A stretch of 64,000 nt of DNA from Zasmidium citrigriseum. Its lineage: Eukaryota; Ascomycota; Dothideomycetes; Mycosphaerellales; Mycosphaerellaceae. Below the pieces are notes generated by a model. That model was not told where the DNA came from. It saw only the letters and a list, made by a program, of their open reading frames with translations, and did no database searches. Position numbers and translations under genes: made by a program. How positions within the stretch are numbered: position 1 is the first letter of the stretch; every line of letters begins with the position of its first letter. The stretch lies in NCBI GenBank assembly GCA_002786025.1, contig NHNW01000035.1:1-64000 (forward strand). Reading direction: 5' to 3'. Shown one piece after another: positions 23,259 to 34,288 of this stretch.

Positions 23259-24071
23259 TCAAGTCCGGCACAGAATCTGCCCATTGGGAATAACCACAAA
23301 CGCATCATCCATCCCAGCAAACTCCCTCCAAGCCTTCGAAATGTCCTCTAGCTCCCCATCATCAGCTAACCCAATCTTCTTCGCCGTCGTAGCATATCCA
23401 GAATGCAGAGTCCTGTCCGCCCATGAAGCAGCATACTCCTCAGCATCCCCCTTCTGATACAGCCAAGTATCCCACGAGAACTCCACCCCTTCAGCATTGA
23501 AGCCAGCCTGCTTCGCCCACTGCACCAGATACCTCCCAGCATTCGGCTGCGCTCCATTCGCTTTGGCGACTTTGTGATACACATCAATCCAGCGGTCCAG
23601 GCCGTCGGATTCGGGGAACCAGGAAAAACTCCTATAATCTACTTCTCGTGCGGCGACGATCCCGCCTGGTTTGGTGACTCGTTTCATTTCCTTCAAAACT
23701 GCCACCGGGTCTCCAACATGCTGCAGGACTTGATGACAGAATGTGATGTCGAATGTGGCGTCTTCGAAGGGCAGGGCGTTTGCGTCTGCCTTCTGGAAGG
23801 TGAGGTTTGAGATGTTTTGGTCTTTTGCTAGGCTCTCGGCTTGAGCGAGGACTTCTTGTACTGCATCGCATCCGATAACCCGGCCTTGGCTGGCGAGTCT
23901 TGCTAGGCCGGTGGTGATGGAGCCTGGCCCGCATCCGACGTCTAGGATGTGGTGATTGGGTTTGATGTGTGGAATGAGGAAGCTGGCCGAGTTTTCTACC
24001 GTGCGTCTTGCGTGGGTTTGGACCACTGATGAGTGGTGGCCGTGAGAGTATGTTGCGGCTTCTGAAGGCAT
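23259..24071 (-). CDS. class I SAM-dependent methyltransferase (UbiE-like)
   Basis: Single exon, 270 residues. Motif I HILDVGCGPGSIT (about 41-53) binds S-adenosylmethionine. An acidic residue follows beta 2 (VIGCDAV), then KADANALPFEDATFD and the post-motif III region MKRVTKPGGIVAAREVDY. This is the Methyltransf_11/UbiE-COQ5 fold, cytosolic, without signal or membrane segment. The acceptor substrate is unknown; the C-terminal 120 residues resemble those of small-molecule methyltransferases of fungal secondary or lipid metabolism. It lies 228 bp downstream of the fox2-like gene on the same strand and converges with the AAA gene. Confidence 0.85.
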   Translation of the reverse strand: MPSEAATYSHGHHSSVVQTHARRTVENSASFLIPHIKPNHHILDVGCGPGSITTGLARLASQGRVIGCDAVQEVLAQAESLAKDQNISNLTFQKADANALPFEDATFDITFCHQVLQHVGDPVAVLKEMKRVTKPGGIVAAREVDYRSFSWFPESDGLDRWIDVYHKVAKANGAQPNAGRYLVQWAKQAGFNAEGVEFSWDTWLYQKGDAEEYAASWADRTLHSGYATTAKKIGLADDGELEDISKAWREFAGMDDAFVVIPNGQILCRT

Positions 24072-24299
24072 GGTGCTTGATGTAAATTTGGGTTGATTGA
24101 ATGGACTGAAGCCATGAGACCATCATAGCTGTTGATAAAGTGTCGTCCCAGGGCCGATATCGGAGCGCTGCGAAAGGCTGCAGGGAGTGGGCAACAGGCT
24201 TTCGTTACTGGGCATCGACATCTAAGTGATATCAAGACTCATGTAAGAGTCATATTGAAGCATATTGCTGTGTCTCATGCCTACCAGCACTTCGTCTCC

Positions 24300-27265
24300 T
24301 CAAAGCCTGGCCTTACCTTCCCAGACTTCGGCCGCAGCATTACTGATACACAACTTGCCCGTCTCTCTCACCTTCGCCCGATAGATCACCTTCCCACCGT
24401 CCTTCCACATCTCCGTCACGATGGTCTGACCCGGCAACACAACACCAGCGAATCTGACCTTGAAGTTCTTCATAGGTCCAAAGGTATTGAAGACGTGCTT
24501 GCCTGTAATTCCGAAAGTCGCCAGACCATGCAAAATGGGTGTTTCGAAGCCGCCAACCTTTGAGAATTCGGGGTCGATGTGCAGCGGATTGCGATCACCC
24601 ATGAGACGATAGATAGCTGCCAGGTCTTCCGAAGTTGTTTCTTCCACGACGTGATCTGGCTTGCGATTCGGGGGATCGTTCACAGCAGTTGCAGGTCCGC
24701 GATTAGAGGGCTTCTTCTGTCCGCCAAAGTTACCACTTCCTCGAACGAACAAGACGTTTTCGTTGTAGAAGACGGGCTTGCCGCTGGCGTCTGTGATATC
24801 CTGTCCACGACGAACGATCGTTGCATTGCCCTTATCGACGACTTCGATAAGCTTGGTAGATGTCTCCAAAGTCGCAGAGGTCGGGATCGGCCATTGACGG
24901 ATCTCCAAGTACTGTTCTCCATGCAGCATACGTCGTTGGTCGTAGTTCGGCACGATGTCGTTGAGAGTCCAGGGTGCTTTGGAGAAGTATGCTGGCACAA
25001 CACCGAAAGTTGGTACTGCGGTGAAGTTGTTGTTGCCTTCGAAGACGAGGTGGAGATCAGTGCGTTTGGCTCCAATGCCTAGATTGTATAGAATGATGTC
25101 CCGCTCGGTGTAGCTGTATTCGACTGCTTGAGGCTTTGCGTCGATGGCCGCTGAAATCTTCGACCTGTATCTGCGATTATTCCGATCTTCATCGGAGAGG
25201 CCTTTGATCTGAAGGACAATTAGTAAGCGAGGTCACCCACAAGGTAAGTGTGGAACATACCATGCCGCTATTGACAGCATTGCCGTTGGTGTACTGGCTT
25301 CCCTCTGCCGGAGTCTCTGGGTTGTCCGCTTGCTCGTCGAAACGAACAATCCTCGGGAAGGCCTGCTTGACGTCAGTCAAAGTACAATCACTAGCACATT
25401 TCATCATACCTCAGCCAATGCTTCGAGGCTAACACTTTGCCAGCCCTTCTTGAATTCGAAGTCCACTCCTCTTGTTCGCTGCCATCTGGTGCATGCAAAC
25501 CATCCAGCTCCAGCTTCAAAGGTCTTGCCGGTTGCCGGAGGTTTTTCGCTCACGAGAACAGCAACCAAAGGAGCCACATACTCAGGCTTGATTGACTGAA
25601 CCTCCCGCTCAGGCCAGATGGTACGAGTCATGTTGGTGCCAGCAGAAGGAGCAACGACGTTGACGATGACGTTGTATTTCATCGCCTCCCGGGCAGCGGT
25701 TCTGGAGAAACCGACGATACCAGCTTTCTGTCAACCAGTTGGCAGAGTACACATGTCCATTGCGAGGACGAGAACTTACAGCAGCAGCGTAGTTTGCCTG
25801 ACCAAAATTGCCATAGATACCGGAGGTGGAAGTAATGTTGACGATTCGACCATACTTCTGCTTGACCATCAATGGCAGCGCAGCTCGTGTCACCTTGTAG
25901 GTTCCGTTGAGATGGACGTCGACGACTTGATGCCACTGTGTATCTGTCATGTTGGCAAAAGCTTTGTCTCTCAAGATGCCAGCGTTGTTGACAACCTGTA
26001 ATGTGGTGTCAGTCTAAGCTTTAGCAAATGCGCACTTCATCTTACAATGTCGATCCGTCCGAACGCATCAATCACGGCCTTCACTACGACATCTCCTCTC
26101 TCCACAGAGACATTGCAAGACTTTGCTTCGCCACCCATTCTGTTGATCTCATCGGCTACAGCGTGAGCGTTCTGTACATCGTTGATCATCAACTTCGCCC
26201 CAAGCTTCGCGAGCTGAATGGCATATGCTCGGCCCAAGCCAGCTCCGGCGCCCGTTACAAGCGCAACCTTGCCCTTGATACCCAAGTCCGTGGTGAGAGG
26301 CTTGTTGGGCGGCAGAGACTCAGCAGCCTTCAGATTGCCAACCAAATCTCCGCTCTGGTTCGGGTGCTCGACAATCGAGAAGTCAGTGATCTTGTTGAAG
26401 TTCGCCAGGACATGTTCGGGATGCAGATTCTCATCCGGCTTCAGCAGCAAGCCCTTCGATCTCTCCCACCGGATCTTCGAAAAGTGACCAGCTCCAGCTT
26501 CGAAAATACTTCCAGATTCTGTACAGCTGGGATGGACGAGGTAGCCAACGAGTGGAACGACCCATTCGGGGCCCATTAACTCCATCATCTCCTTTGGCCA
26601 GACCGTCTGAGTCAAGCGACTAGCAGCGCCGGGGGCGAGAACGTTGCAGGTGATGTTGTACTTGGCGCCTTCCTTTGCCAGCGTTTCTGCGAGGCCCACC
26701 AGCGCAAACTTGCCCGCGGCGTAGTTGCCTTGACCGAAGTTGCCAAAGAGACCCTGTAGAGAGATTAGAGTCGCGGTGATGCCTTTAAAGGATATCTTAC
26801 CGAAGCAGATGTCGTCTGAATGATTCTTCCATACTTCTGCTTCCGGAAATACGGCCAAGCAGCTCTCGTCGTCTTGTACGCACCATGCAAATGAACATCG
26901 ATGATGGCATTCCAATCATCATCCTTCATGTTCCGCAGAGTGATATCTCGCAAAATTCCAGCATTGTTGACCAAGATATCGATCCGACCGAAGTTCTTGA
27001 TTGCAGTCTCGATGATCCGGTCGCCATTCTGAACGGCATTGTAGTCTGCTACTGCTTCGCCTCCAGACTTGGTGAGTTCGGCAACGACTTGATCGGCCAC
27101 AGCACCACTCCTCTCATTGCCCTTCGCGTTGAATGTCCCGCCCAGATCATTGACTACGACTTTGGCTCCTTTGGAGGAAAAGAATCTCGCATAGGCTCGC
27201 CCAAGACCAGCACCGGCACCAGTGATGACTGCGACTTGGCCATCGTAGCGGAGTTCTGGAGCCAT
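24300..27265 (-). CDS. fox2: peroxisomal multifunctional beta-oxidation enzyme (Fox2-like)
   Basis: Six exons (27265-26801, 26753-26046, 25995-25780, 25727-25410, 25365-25261, 25208-24300) give 906 residues. The five introns are 44-52 nt long, and the last has a TACTAAT branch. Two tandem short-chain dehydrogenase domains (each with [20 protein letters not shown] and a YAA active-site region) perform D-3-hydroxyacyl-CoA dehydrogenation. A C-terminal hot-dog hydratase-2 domain carries [10 protein letters not shown]. This is the fungal Fox2 architecture, which converts trans-2-enoyl-CoA to 3-ketoacyl-CoA. The protein ends ARL, a good PTS1 peroxisomal signal. A CCGAGG/CCTCGG element lies about 155 bases upstream of the ATG, consistent with fatty-acid regulators of the FarA/FarB type. 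The start fits the conserved N-terminus of the family. Confidence 0.95.
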
Positions 27266-28028
27266 GTTGAATGAATGAATGGATGGTATTCATTACATGT
27301 CTGGTTGATGGAAGCTTGTTGGTATACCACTTGCTGACTCGGCCAAGCTGAGGCGTATTTCCGAAAGGTGGGGTCGTTGCCGCTGCATAGCCGTGCTACT
27401 GCCAAACTTGAAGGATGCGACCGAGGGTTTCATCATCAGAACATCAATCATTTTCGCGAGACTGGACCTTCTCTGGCCCGGTATCTATCAGGTCCCCATC
27501 TTGTCGCTCTTGCATCCGGCGAGAGGCGTTGGAGCCGGCGTTGACTGGACCATATCGACGACCCTCCATGTTCCGCGAGTCCGCTCGGCTTCAAAGACTC
27601 TGGGCGAGACCTGTCAATGAACGGAGAGCAGCATCGATAGATGAAGTATTCCGGCGATGGTTTTCGATGGCGTGGAAGAACGGTGAAGAGAAAGGGGTGA
27701 AGTCCCAGACTGCATGACTAAGCTAGCTCATCCGCAATTCGGCCGTCGCATGTGATTATTGCGTCATGCTTGGCGGTTGCTGTTGCTGTCAAATTGTCCA
27801 AGCGATGTACGCGCATAATTTCAGCTGTGACGTTGAATTCAGGTCGCACAAACAGACAAACTACGATAAGAACAAAGTCGAAAGCAAGTATAATGACACT
27901 TTCATTCTCTATTCAATTCTGCTACTTTCTTAGCAGGCAATCGTGGAGACGAACTGAAATTCGAACCTTATCCAAGGGAACAGTCAGCCAAGAGACCGTC
28001 ATCTCGAGATTACATCCAAGAACAAGCC
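27266..28028. other. divergent promoter region, no supported gene
   Basis: A 763-bp gap between the fox2-like gene (minus) and the hydrolase (plus). It holds the CCTCGG element and a GAATGAATGAATGGATGG repeat next to the fox2 start. Small frames on the plus strand lack any recognisable features. Confidence 0.5.
27421..27426 (-). promoter_or_regulatory. candidate FarA/FarB fatty-acid response element
   Basis: CCGAGG on the plus strand reads CCTCGG on the minus strand, about 155 bases before the fox2-like ATG. CCTCGG is the core recognised by the FarA and FarB regulators in Aspergillus and occurs in promoters of beta-oxidation genes. A six-base match alone is weak; its position before a Fox2 gene raises it. 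Confidence 0.45.
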
Positions 28029-28940
28029 ATGGAGCTCTCATCAATCTTTCACCACGACGGGTGGGCCATCAAGTACGGCATCTTCAAGCCAGAGCAACCA
28101 TCCGAGAACCTCAAAACCATCCTCTTCGTCCACGGAACACCCTGGTCATCGCAAGTCTTCATTCCTCTCGCCAAATCCCTACTCTCGGCAAAGCGCTACC
28201 AAATTATTCTGTACGATCTCCCCGGATACGGCCAATCACAAGAACATGACACTTCCAGTCCGAACACCGACGACGTCCTCGAACTCTTCGCCCAAGACAT
28301 GAAGAAAGACACATCCGTCAAAGCCCAGGCTCAAGCATTATCAGCACTTGTGTCTCATCTGAAGTTATCGACTCCGCCAATCGTAATAGCGCACGACATT
28401 GCCGGGGCCGTCGTTCTTCGTGCTCACCTCATCCACAACGTCGACTTCGCTTCCATGATGCTGCTCGAGACTAACACTGTCCTTCCGTGGGGCGATGGCT
28501 TCTACAAGCTCGCTCGGTCCAGGCCAGAAGCCTTTGTCGAGATGCCGCCCGCCATCTTCGAAGCCGTCGTCCGGAGTGTGATCCGCAGCGCTTCACACAA
28601 TCCAAAAACTTTCCCTCCTGAGTGGGAAGACACACTCGCTCAGCCGTGGATCGGAGAGATCTGGAGACAGAGAAGCTTCATTCGGCAGATTGCACAAGCG
28701 AATGATGAGGATGTTAAGGAAATGTTGAATCAGGATCTGTATGCGAAGGTTCGGTGTGATGTGAAGATTATGTGGGGAGAGTCAGATGCGTGGATCCCGA
28801 GGGCGAAGATGGAGGCGTTGGCGAGCATGTTGGGAGATAGGATGAAGGAGTTTGTGGTTGTGCCAGAGGCGGGTCATTTGGTGATGGTCGATCAGCCGGA
28901 GAGGGTTACTGTGGAGGTTTTGGAGTGGGTAGGGAGGTGA
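28029..28940 (+). CDS. alpha/beta hydrolase with Asp nucleophile
   Basis: Single exon, 303 residues. The oxyanion region is FVHGTPW (about 34-40). The nucleophile elbow is IAHDIAG, so the nucleophile is Asp and not Ser. The acid lies in the WGESDAW segment and the base in EAGHLVMVDQPE near the C-terminus. A cap domain rich in Trp and charged residues lies between. An Asp nucleophile is typical of haloalkane dehalogenase, epoxide hydrolase and related enzymes, which hydrolyse substrates through an ester intermediate. There is no signal peptide, so the enzyme is probably cytosolic. It is divergent from the fox2-like gene and may share its promoter region. Exact substrate unknown. Confidence 0.85.
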   Translation: MELSSIFHHDGWAIKYGIFKPEQPSENLKTILFVHGTPWSSQVFIPLAKSLLSAKRYQIILYDLPGYGQSQEHDTSSPNTDDVLELFAQDMKKDTSVKAQAQALSALVSHLKLSTPPIVIAHDIAGAVVLRAHLIHNVDFASMMLLETNTVLPWGDGFYKLARSRPEAFVEMPPAIFEAVVRSVIRSASHNPKTFPPEWEDTLAQPWIGEIWRQRSFIRQIAQANDEDVKEMLNQDLYAKVRCDVKIMWGESDAWIPRAKMEALASMLGDRMKEFVVVPEAGHLVMVDQPERVTVEVLEWVGR

Positions 28941-29363
28941 CATGATAATGCCCGTTTCTTGTCTTCCGTGCTGTGACACTAGCAAAGCCAATGGAAATTT
29001 GATGTTTGTAGAGCCCGGACTGACGATGGGCTTCGTATAGACATGCTCGTGATCGTTAGATTGGTCAGTCGTCTGCGCAAGGCTTCGATCCATTTAATTC
29101 CTCAATCTCGCAGTACGAATGCACTGCCAAGCATGCCATACCCAGACCTGTCGCCCTCGGTGTCCGTTCTTTCCTTTCGAGATACTTGTCGGACAACATC
29201 GCTCGCGACGATGGAATGACCATGGTCCAGTCTTTACGCCTTCGACTCAATATTCTCACTTTGACTGGCAACATCTTCTGTGCCATCAGAATCGACTCCT
29301 TCCTGTGCTGAGAGTATCCTATTGACTATCAGCAGAGCATTTCAACACCTTTACGAGTAAGAC
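28941..29363. other. intergenic, convergent gene ends
   Basis: A 423-bp gap between the hydrolase (plus) and the transporter (minus). No repeat, RNA gene or supported ORF was seen; it probably holds both 3' untranslated regions. Confidence 0.5.
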
Positions 29364-30863
29364 TTACTGCTTAATCTGCTTCTGATGCAGCCATCTTATG
29401 ATCATCGCCGTCCCCATCATCAAAGCTGCCAGGAACACCACTGTAACGTAACCCTTCCGATATTTCGGCGCATCCGTCGTCTGCCATATGATCAATGGTA
29501 GCCAGGCTTGAAAGACATACGCAATGTCGTTCATGGCGCCCGTGACAAGCGCCCGTTCTTCGTTGTCCTCTGCACAGATCTCGTGTGCCCAGGCGAAGGC
29601 CAGTCCTGAGAGACCATATCCTGCCCCGGCCATAATCAGGCAGGTCCATTTCCACCCCACAGGCACCTCCCAGACGGAAAGTGAGACGTAGCACATGATG
29701 TTCATGCAACCGCCGATGAGGAAAGCAGGGCACCTTGCTCCTCGAAATAACGAGTCTGAGGTCCAAGCATAGAATAGTGTCGTGACGACCTGCACGGCAT
29801 ACGAAGTTGACGGGTAGACATTGACCTGCCAGAGCTCGTACTTCGGGCTCGTGCTTGCTTTCAAGAACTGTGCAAAGGCTCCTCCGGGGACCGAGGCATT
29901 GTTCCCGTTGTTGAAGCAGATGTACAGTAGGGTCAAGAGCCAGATATGCCAGGATGAAAAGATCTTCCACAGCTTGGCACGAGTATATGGCTGCTTCCCA
30001 CGCCGACCTTCCAGCGCCATTCGTTTGCGTGCCATGGCTTTATCGGCTTCGTTCAAGTATAGAGCACGAGTATTCTCGGGGCTATCTGGCATCAGAAGAT
30101 ATCCAGAGAGAGCGATGGGGAGAGAGATGACTCCATCGACAAGGAAGAGCCACTGCCAGCCCCTGAAACCGCCGACTCCCTCGAGGTTGTAGACGGCTGC
30201 CATCAAGTAGCCGGAGAACATGGAAGCAATTGCCGAAGAGCAGTGGAAGATGCAAGATCGTTTGGCGAGTTCGTCAACGCGGTACCATGAACCGATGACC
30301 TGCAAGAATTCATCAGACATTGCCGAAATGTATGAGTCCTGCATCTTTCGACTCACATATTGCATCCCGGGATAGAACCCAGCTTCCGCCAGTCCCACCA
30401 GAAACCTGATCGCATACAACTGCTCCGCCGTGTGACACTCCGCCGTCGCAAACGTCAAGACTGTCCACACCACCATCAAGCTCGGAATCCATATGCTCGG
30501 TCTCACACGAGTCAAGATCAAATTACTTGGAATTTCGCCAATGACATATCCCACCGTCCACAGCGTTTGCATGTAATTTAGCTCATTGCCGTAGAGCTCA
30601 AGGTCCTCTTTCATGCCCGAGACGTAGGCATTGTTGATGTTGTTCTGGTCAAGATATTTGATCAGATAGCCGAGGGAGGCGAATGTAAGGACGGCGGAGT
30701 CGAGTTTGAAGAGGAAGCGACGTTCTTCGGGAGATTTGTCGAGGGAGTCCCAGATGTAGGATCTCCAGGTCTTCCTGGTGACTTCTTCGAATGGCTGCAT
30801 GACTTCTTCTGCATGACTGTGCAGACTCGGATCTTTTGAATGGTCCATCGTTGGTGTCAACAA
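29364..30863 (-). CDS. MFS transporter, allantoate/pantothenate permease family (ACS)
   Basis: The frame is open throughout (499 codons), but 30300-30356 looks like a 57-nt in-frame intron (GTGAGT...GCAG). Removing it restores GMQY-VIGSWYR, the usual sequence of the family, and gives 480 residues. About twelve membrane segments are visible, with the signature region QTLWTVGYVIGEIPSNLIL and, after the second helix pair, FLVGLAEAGFYPGMQY. A long cytosolic N-terminus precedes helix 1, and a central loop lies around KRMALEGRRGKQPYTRAKLW. Members of this anion:cation symporter family carry allantoate, pantothenate, biotin, nicotinate and similar small acids or amides across the plasma membrane. 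The substrate is not readable from sequence. Confidence 0.85.
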   Translation of the reverse strand: MLTPTMDHSKDPSLHSHAEEVMQPFEEVTRKTWRSYIWDSLDKSPEERRFLFKLDSAVLTFASLGYLIKYLDQNNINNAYVSGMKEDLELYGNELNYMQTLWTVGYVIGEIPSNLILTRVRPSIWIPSLMVVWTVLTFATAECHTAEQLYAIRFLVGLAEAGFYPGMQYVSRKMQDSYISAMSDEFLQVIGSWYRVDELAKRSCIFHCSSAIASMFSGYLMAAVYNLEGVGGFRGWQWLFLVDGVISLPIALSGYLLMPDSPENTRALYLNEADKAMARKRMALEGRRGKQPYTRAKLWKIFSSWHIWLLTLLYICFNNGNNASVPGGAFAQFLKASTSPKYELWQVNVYPSTSYAVQVVTTLFYAWTSDSLFRGARCPAFLIGGCMNIMCYVSLSVWEVPVGWKWTCLIMAGAGYGLSGLAFAWAHEICAEDNEERALVTGAMNDIAYVFQAWLPLIIWQTTDAPKYRKGYVTVVFLAALMMGTAMIIRWLHQKQIKQ

Positions 30864-31570
30864 GACCAGGCTGGAGTAAATGCTGAGGAAGCGACGAGAA
30901 GAAAAGCATTCAGCAGCGGTCGACTCGCGTCATAGATATACGGCTTCCCGCGATCACCTATTCCTGCGAGTTACTGCCGACCATCACAGGCTATCTTTCT
31001 CGGGGACTCCACACTGCGATACCGGTACTTCATCCTTCGTCCGAGAGTTGCAGGAAGTGGACCTTGAGATGCGACGCAGAGTCGTATCCAGATGATGTGC
31101 TTATCAGGTCGAATTCCGTCATGGCGAACTTCTTGTCATTGATCTGATTCATGTCGCACGTCTAAGTTCTTGAGGATGGGAAGTTGAAATTATATCGATC
31201 GTCATATGTTTAGCTAGTTAGCAGTATCCAACTTTGAAATGACACTCACTTGACCAAGTAATTTGAAGCCCTTAGAGATGTTTCTTCTGTTGATCGAAAA
31301 GCTGTCATGAATGAGATGGATGGTGGAAGTTGCGAAGGCGATGTTGTGACTGCTGCAAGCATGTCGTGCTTGAATCCCAGTCGCTCCTGCCTGGCCTTGC
31401 CTCATTTCGGGTGCACCAGCTTCCCACAATCTGAATGGGGCTCAACGAGCTCGGAACGGATAAACTGTATTTGAACGACCATTATTTCGTATGATGGCTT
31501 GTGATATTGCTCACTCTTGTCTTGGTTGAAGCGTCGCTCCCTACACTTGAAGTCTGATCATTCACTTAAG
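30864..31570. other. divergent promoter region, no supported gene
   Basis: A 707-bp gap between the transporter (minus) and the flavin monooxygenase (plus). Small frames lack features. Divergent arrangement allows shared regulation, but no motif is clear. Confidence 0.5.
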
Positions 31571-33260
31571 ATGCAGGAGCAAACCCTAAATGTCAAAACG
31601 GTGGTAAGCAGCTCGAAAGGACGCCTCATTAGATGGAAGAATCTTAGTTGACCATGAACAGGCCGTGATAGGCGCTGGAGTCAGCGGCGTGAGTGCTGCC
31701 GTCCATTTGAAGCGGGCCGGTCTCGAGGTCACGGTCTTCGAGAGGAGCTCACGAGCTGGTGGCGTGTGGTCAGTGGTCGTTTCCGTCATCAAACAATTCA
31801 TTGGTTATGCTGATGCAGAGCAAGAAGGGTCTTCGATAATCGAACGTCTCGCGACCCAGAATATCCATCCGTATTGCCCTCGCAGGGAGACTCTCCCGAA
31901 TACGACAGCCTCCTCCACAGACGACATGACAGCCCCGTTGGTACACCTCGCCCCGATGAAGATGGACCAGAGAAATTCAATCTTTCCTTGAGCTTTGCTC
32001 CTCCAGGGCCAGCATACCAAGCTCTCAAGAACAATGTCTCAACGACAGAGATGGTACTATCCTGCAAGAGGTGGAAGCCTGGAACCGAGGACTTTGTTCA
32101 ACATAACCTTCTGGCTGAATATATCCAGGACGTTGCTAGCTCGAATGATGTATGGAACTTGATATCCTTCAATACACGGGTTGATCATGTCGAGAAGGAC
32201 AAGGATGGGTGGCGAGTCGATGTGTCCAAGTTCGATCCCGAAGGGAGCACATCGATCATTCATGAGACACATGTATACCATCCCCATGCACGCGGCAAAG
32301 GAAGCGACTAACACACCCCAGCACTTCGACGCCCTCATCGTCGCCAACGGCCACTACCACGCCCCCAACATCCCCTCCATTCCCGGTCTCAGCACCTGGA
32401 AAACCGCCTTCCCCTCTCGAATCCAACACTCAAAACTCTACCGACGTCCCGAGAAGTTCACAGGCCAAAACGTCCTCCTCGTCGGCTCAGGGGTATCTTC
32501 CATGGACATCGCTCGAGATCTCGGCCCTCATGCGAATGCGATCTTCCAGTCTAGTCGAGGAGGACCGTATGATCTGCCGTCACATCTGTTGCCTGAGAAT
32601 GCCGCGAGGATTGGGGGGATTGAAAGGTTTGGGGATTTGGAGGCGGCGGACTTGGCTGAGAATGGGAGGATACCGGCCACAATCACTCTGAGTTCTGGTC
32701 AGAAGCTGCAGAATATCCACCATGTCATTGTGTGTACAGGTTACCACGTCTCCTTTCCCTTCATGAAGCAATACCACCGCGACGGCGCTAACCCTGAGGA
32801 CGCCGACGAAGAATGCCTCGTCACGAACGGCCAAGTAACGCACAATCTGCACAAAGACATCTGGTATATCAACGACCCTACCCTGGCTTTCATCGGCGTG
32901 CCGTATCATGTAGCGACGTTCTCGCTGTTTGAGTTTCAGGCGATGGCGATTGCGCAGGTCCTGAGTGGGAAGGTGGCTCTGCCAGGGAGGGAGGTCATGA
33001 GGGAGGAGTATGTTGAGAGAGTGAAGAGGAAAGGGGCAGAGAGGACGTTACATTCTTTGAAGGGAAAGGGGGAGGAGGTGAGGTATGTGGAGGAGCTTCT
33101 TGAGATGGTGAATGGGGATGAAGTTTTGATGACTGGGCATTCGGAGAAATGGTTGGCTGCGTATGAGAGGCGGTGTCAGAGGCAGGCGGAGTTGTTCTCG
33201 AAGATGCGCGATACTGAGCTGAACGAGCGGATCTTGGTAGCCTCCGGGTGCTTGAGGTGA
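31571..33260 (+). CDS. flavin-containing monooxygenase (FMO-like)
   Basis: Four exons (31571-31603, 31662-31768, 31828-32272, 32322-33260) give 507 residues in frame. Introns are 58, 59 and 49 nt; the last has a GACTAACA branch site. The N-terminal FAD-binding motif VIGAGVSGVSAAVHL is completed only after intron 1. GGVWVFDN, spanning intron 2, is typical of FMOs. The FMO fingerprint appears as FPSRIQHSKLY, followed by the NADPH Rossmann motif LLVGSGVSSMDIA and CTGYH. Such enzymes oxygenate N or S atoms, or ketones in the Baeyer-Villiger subgroup. It converges with the amine transaminase gene 35 bp away. Substrate unknown; an amine or its oxidised product would fit the neighbourhood, which is inference. 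Confidence 0.9.
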
Positions 33261-33295
33261 TGGATGACATCGGCACCCTAATAATCTCCGTCAGT

Positions 33296-34288
33296 CTACA
33301 ACTTCCCCTTCACACTATACTGCACCTCAAAACTCAGCCCCTCCTCATAATGCATCGCCCAATACAAATCCCAAATCTTCCCCGTCACCCTCCCAACTTT
33401 TCCATCCCCCATCCTCTCTCCATCCAGCCCTGTAATCGGCATAACACCACCCGCAGTCGTACACATAAACACCTCATCCGCCTGATAGCACATCTCCACA
33501 GGCACAACCTCACATCTCACTTCATACCCCAACTTCCTCGCAGCCTCCATGACACTCTTCCTCGTCACACCCTCCAGAACGCCTCGATCGGGCGTATACA
33601 ACACATTGTCCTTGATGAGGCAGATGTTGAACCCGCTGCCTTCGGTGAGGTTGCCGTCGCCGTCAGTCAGGAAGGGGTAGTGCGCTCCTCGGTCGGCAGC
33701 TTCGAACATGCCGCGGGTTAGATCTCCCCATTGCAGATTTTTGACTGTGGGATCAAAAGCCCCCGGCGGCGTCCTCCTCACCGTCCTCGCCACAATCGCG
33801 CTTCCCGTCCCCTTGAGCTGTAGTTCCGGCGACATGACCCACAGGTACGGCTGCACGAACAAATACAGATTGTGCTCCGGCACACTGCCCGACGAACTCA
33901 TCATCTGATCCCTCACACCCGTCATGCCCCTCGTACAGATGAGTTCGACGTACGCATCCCGGATGCCGCTCTGGCTGACCATGTCGATTAGAATCTTACG
34001 TATCTCGGCCTTGGAAAGCGGGAGTTGGAGACGGATCTTGCCACAGCTGGCTTCGAACCGATCCAAGTGATCATCGAGACGGAAGAAGCGCCCGTCCCAG
34101 ACGGCGGGGACGTCGTAGGTGAGATCACTGTGGAGGAAGCCTTGATCGAGGATCGGGATCTTTGCTTCATGAAGGGGTACGAGTGCGCCTTGGATCCATG
34201 CGACGCCTTTTGCGTAAGGATGCGTGGATTTCGAGAGAGTTTGTTGGCGCTGCTGATATGCCGAGAAGACCTTTTCCATTGTGGTCAT
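33296..34288 (-). CDS. (R)-selective amine transaminase, fold type IV PLP enzyme
   Basis: Single exon, 330 residues, the normal length. It belongs to the branched-chain aminotransferase-like class IV and matches what I recall of fungal (R)-selective amine transaminases along its whole length. Landmarks are [20 protein letters not shown] (about 53-72), the cofactor Lys in TVKNLQWGD (Lys183), [25 protein letters not shown] and [11 protein letters not shown]. The enzyme moves an amino group from an (R)-amine to a keto acid through pyridoxal phosphate, in the cytosol. A second Met at codon 4 is an alternative start. It ends 35 bp from the flavin monooxygenase in convergent orientation. Confidence 0.92.
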   Translation of the reverse strand: MTTMEKVFSAYQQRQQTLSKSTHPYAKGVAWIQGALVPLHEAKIPILDQGFLHSDLTYDVPAVWDGRFFRLDDHLDRFEASCGKIRLQLPLSKAEIRKILIDMVSQSGIRDAYVELICTRGMTGVRDQMMSSSGSVPEHNLYLFVQPYLWVMSPELQLKGTGSAIVARTVRRTPPGAFDPTVKNLQWGDLTRGMFEAADRGAHYPFLTDGDGNLTEGSGFNICLIKDNVLYTPDRGVLEGVTRKSVMEAARKLGYEVRCEVVPVEMCYQADEVFMCTTAGGVMPITGLDGERMGDGKVGRVTGKIWDLYWAMHYEEGLSFEVQYSVKGKL

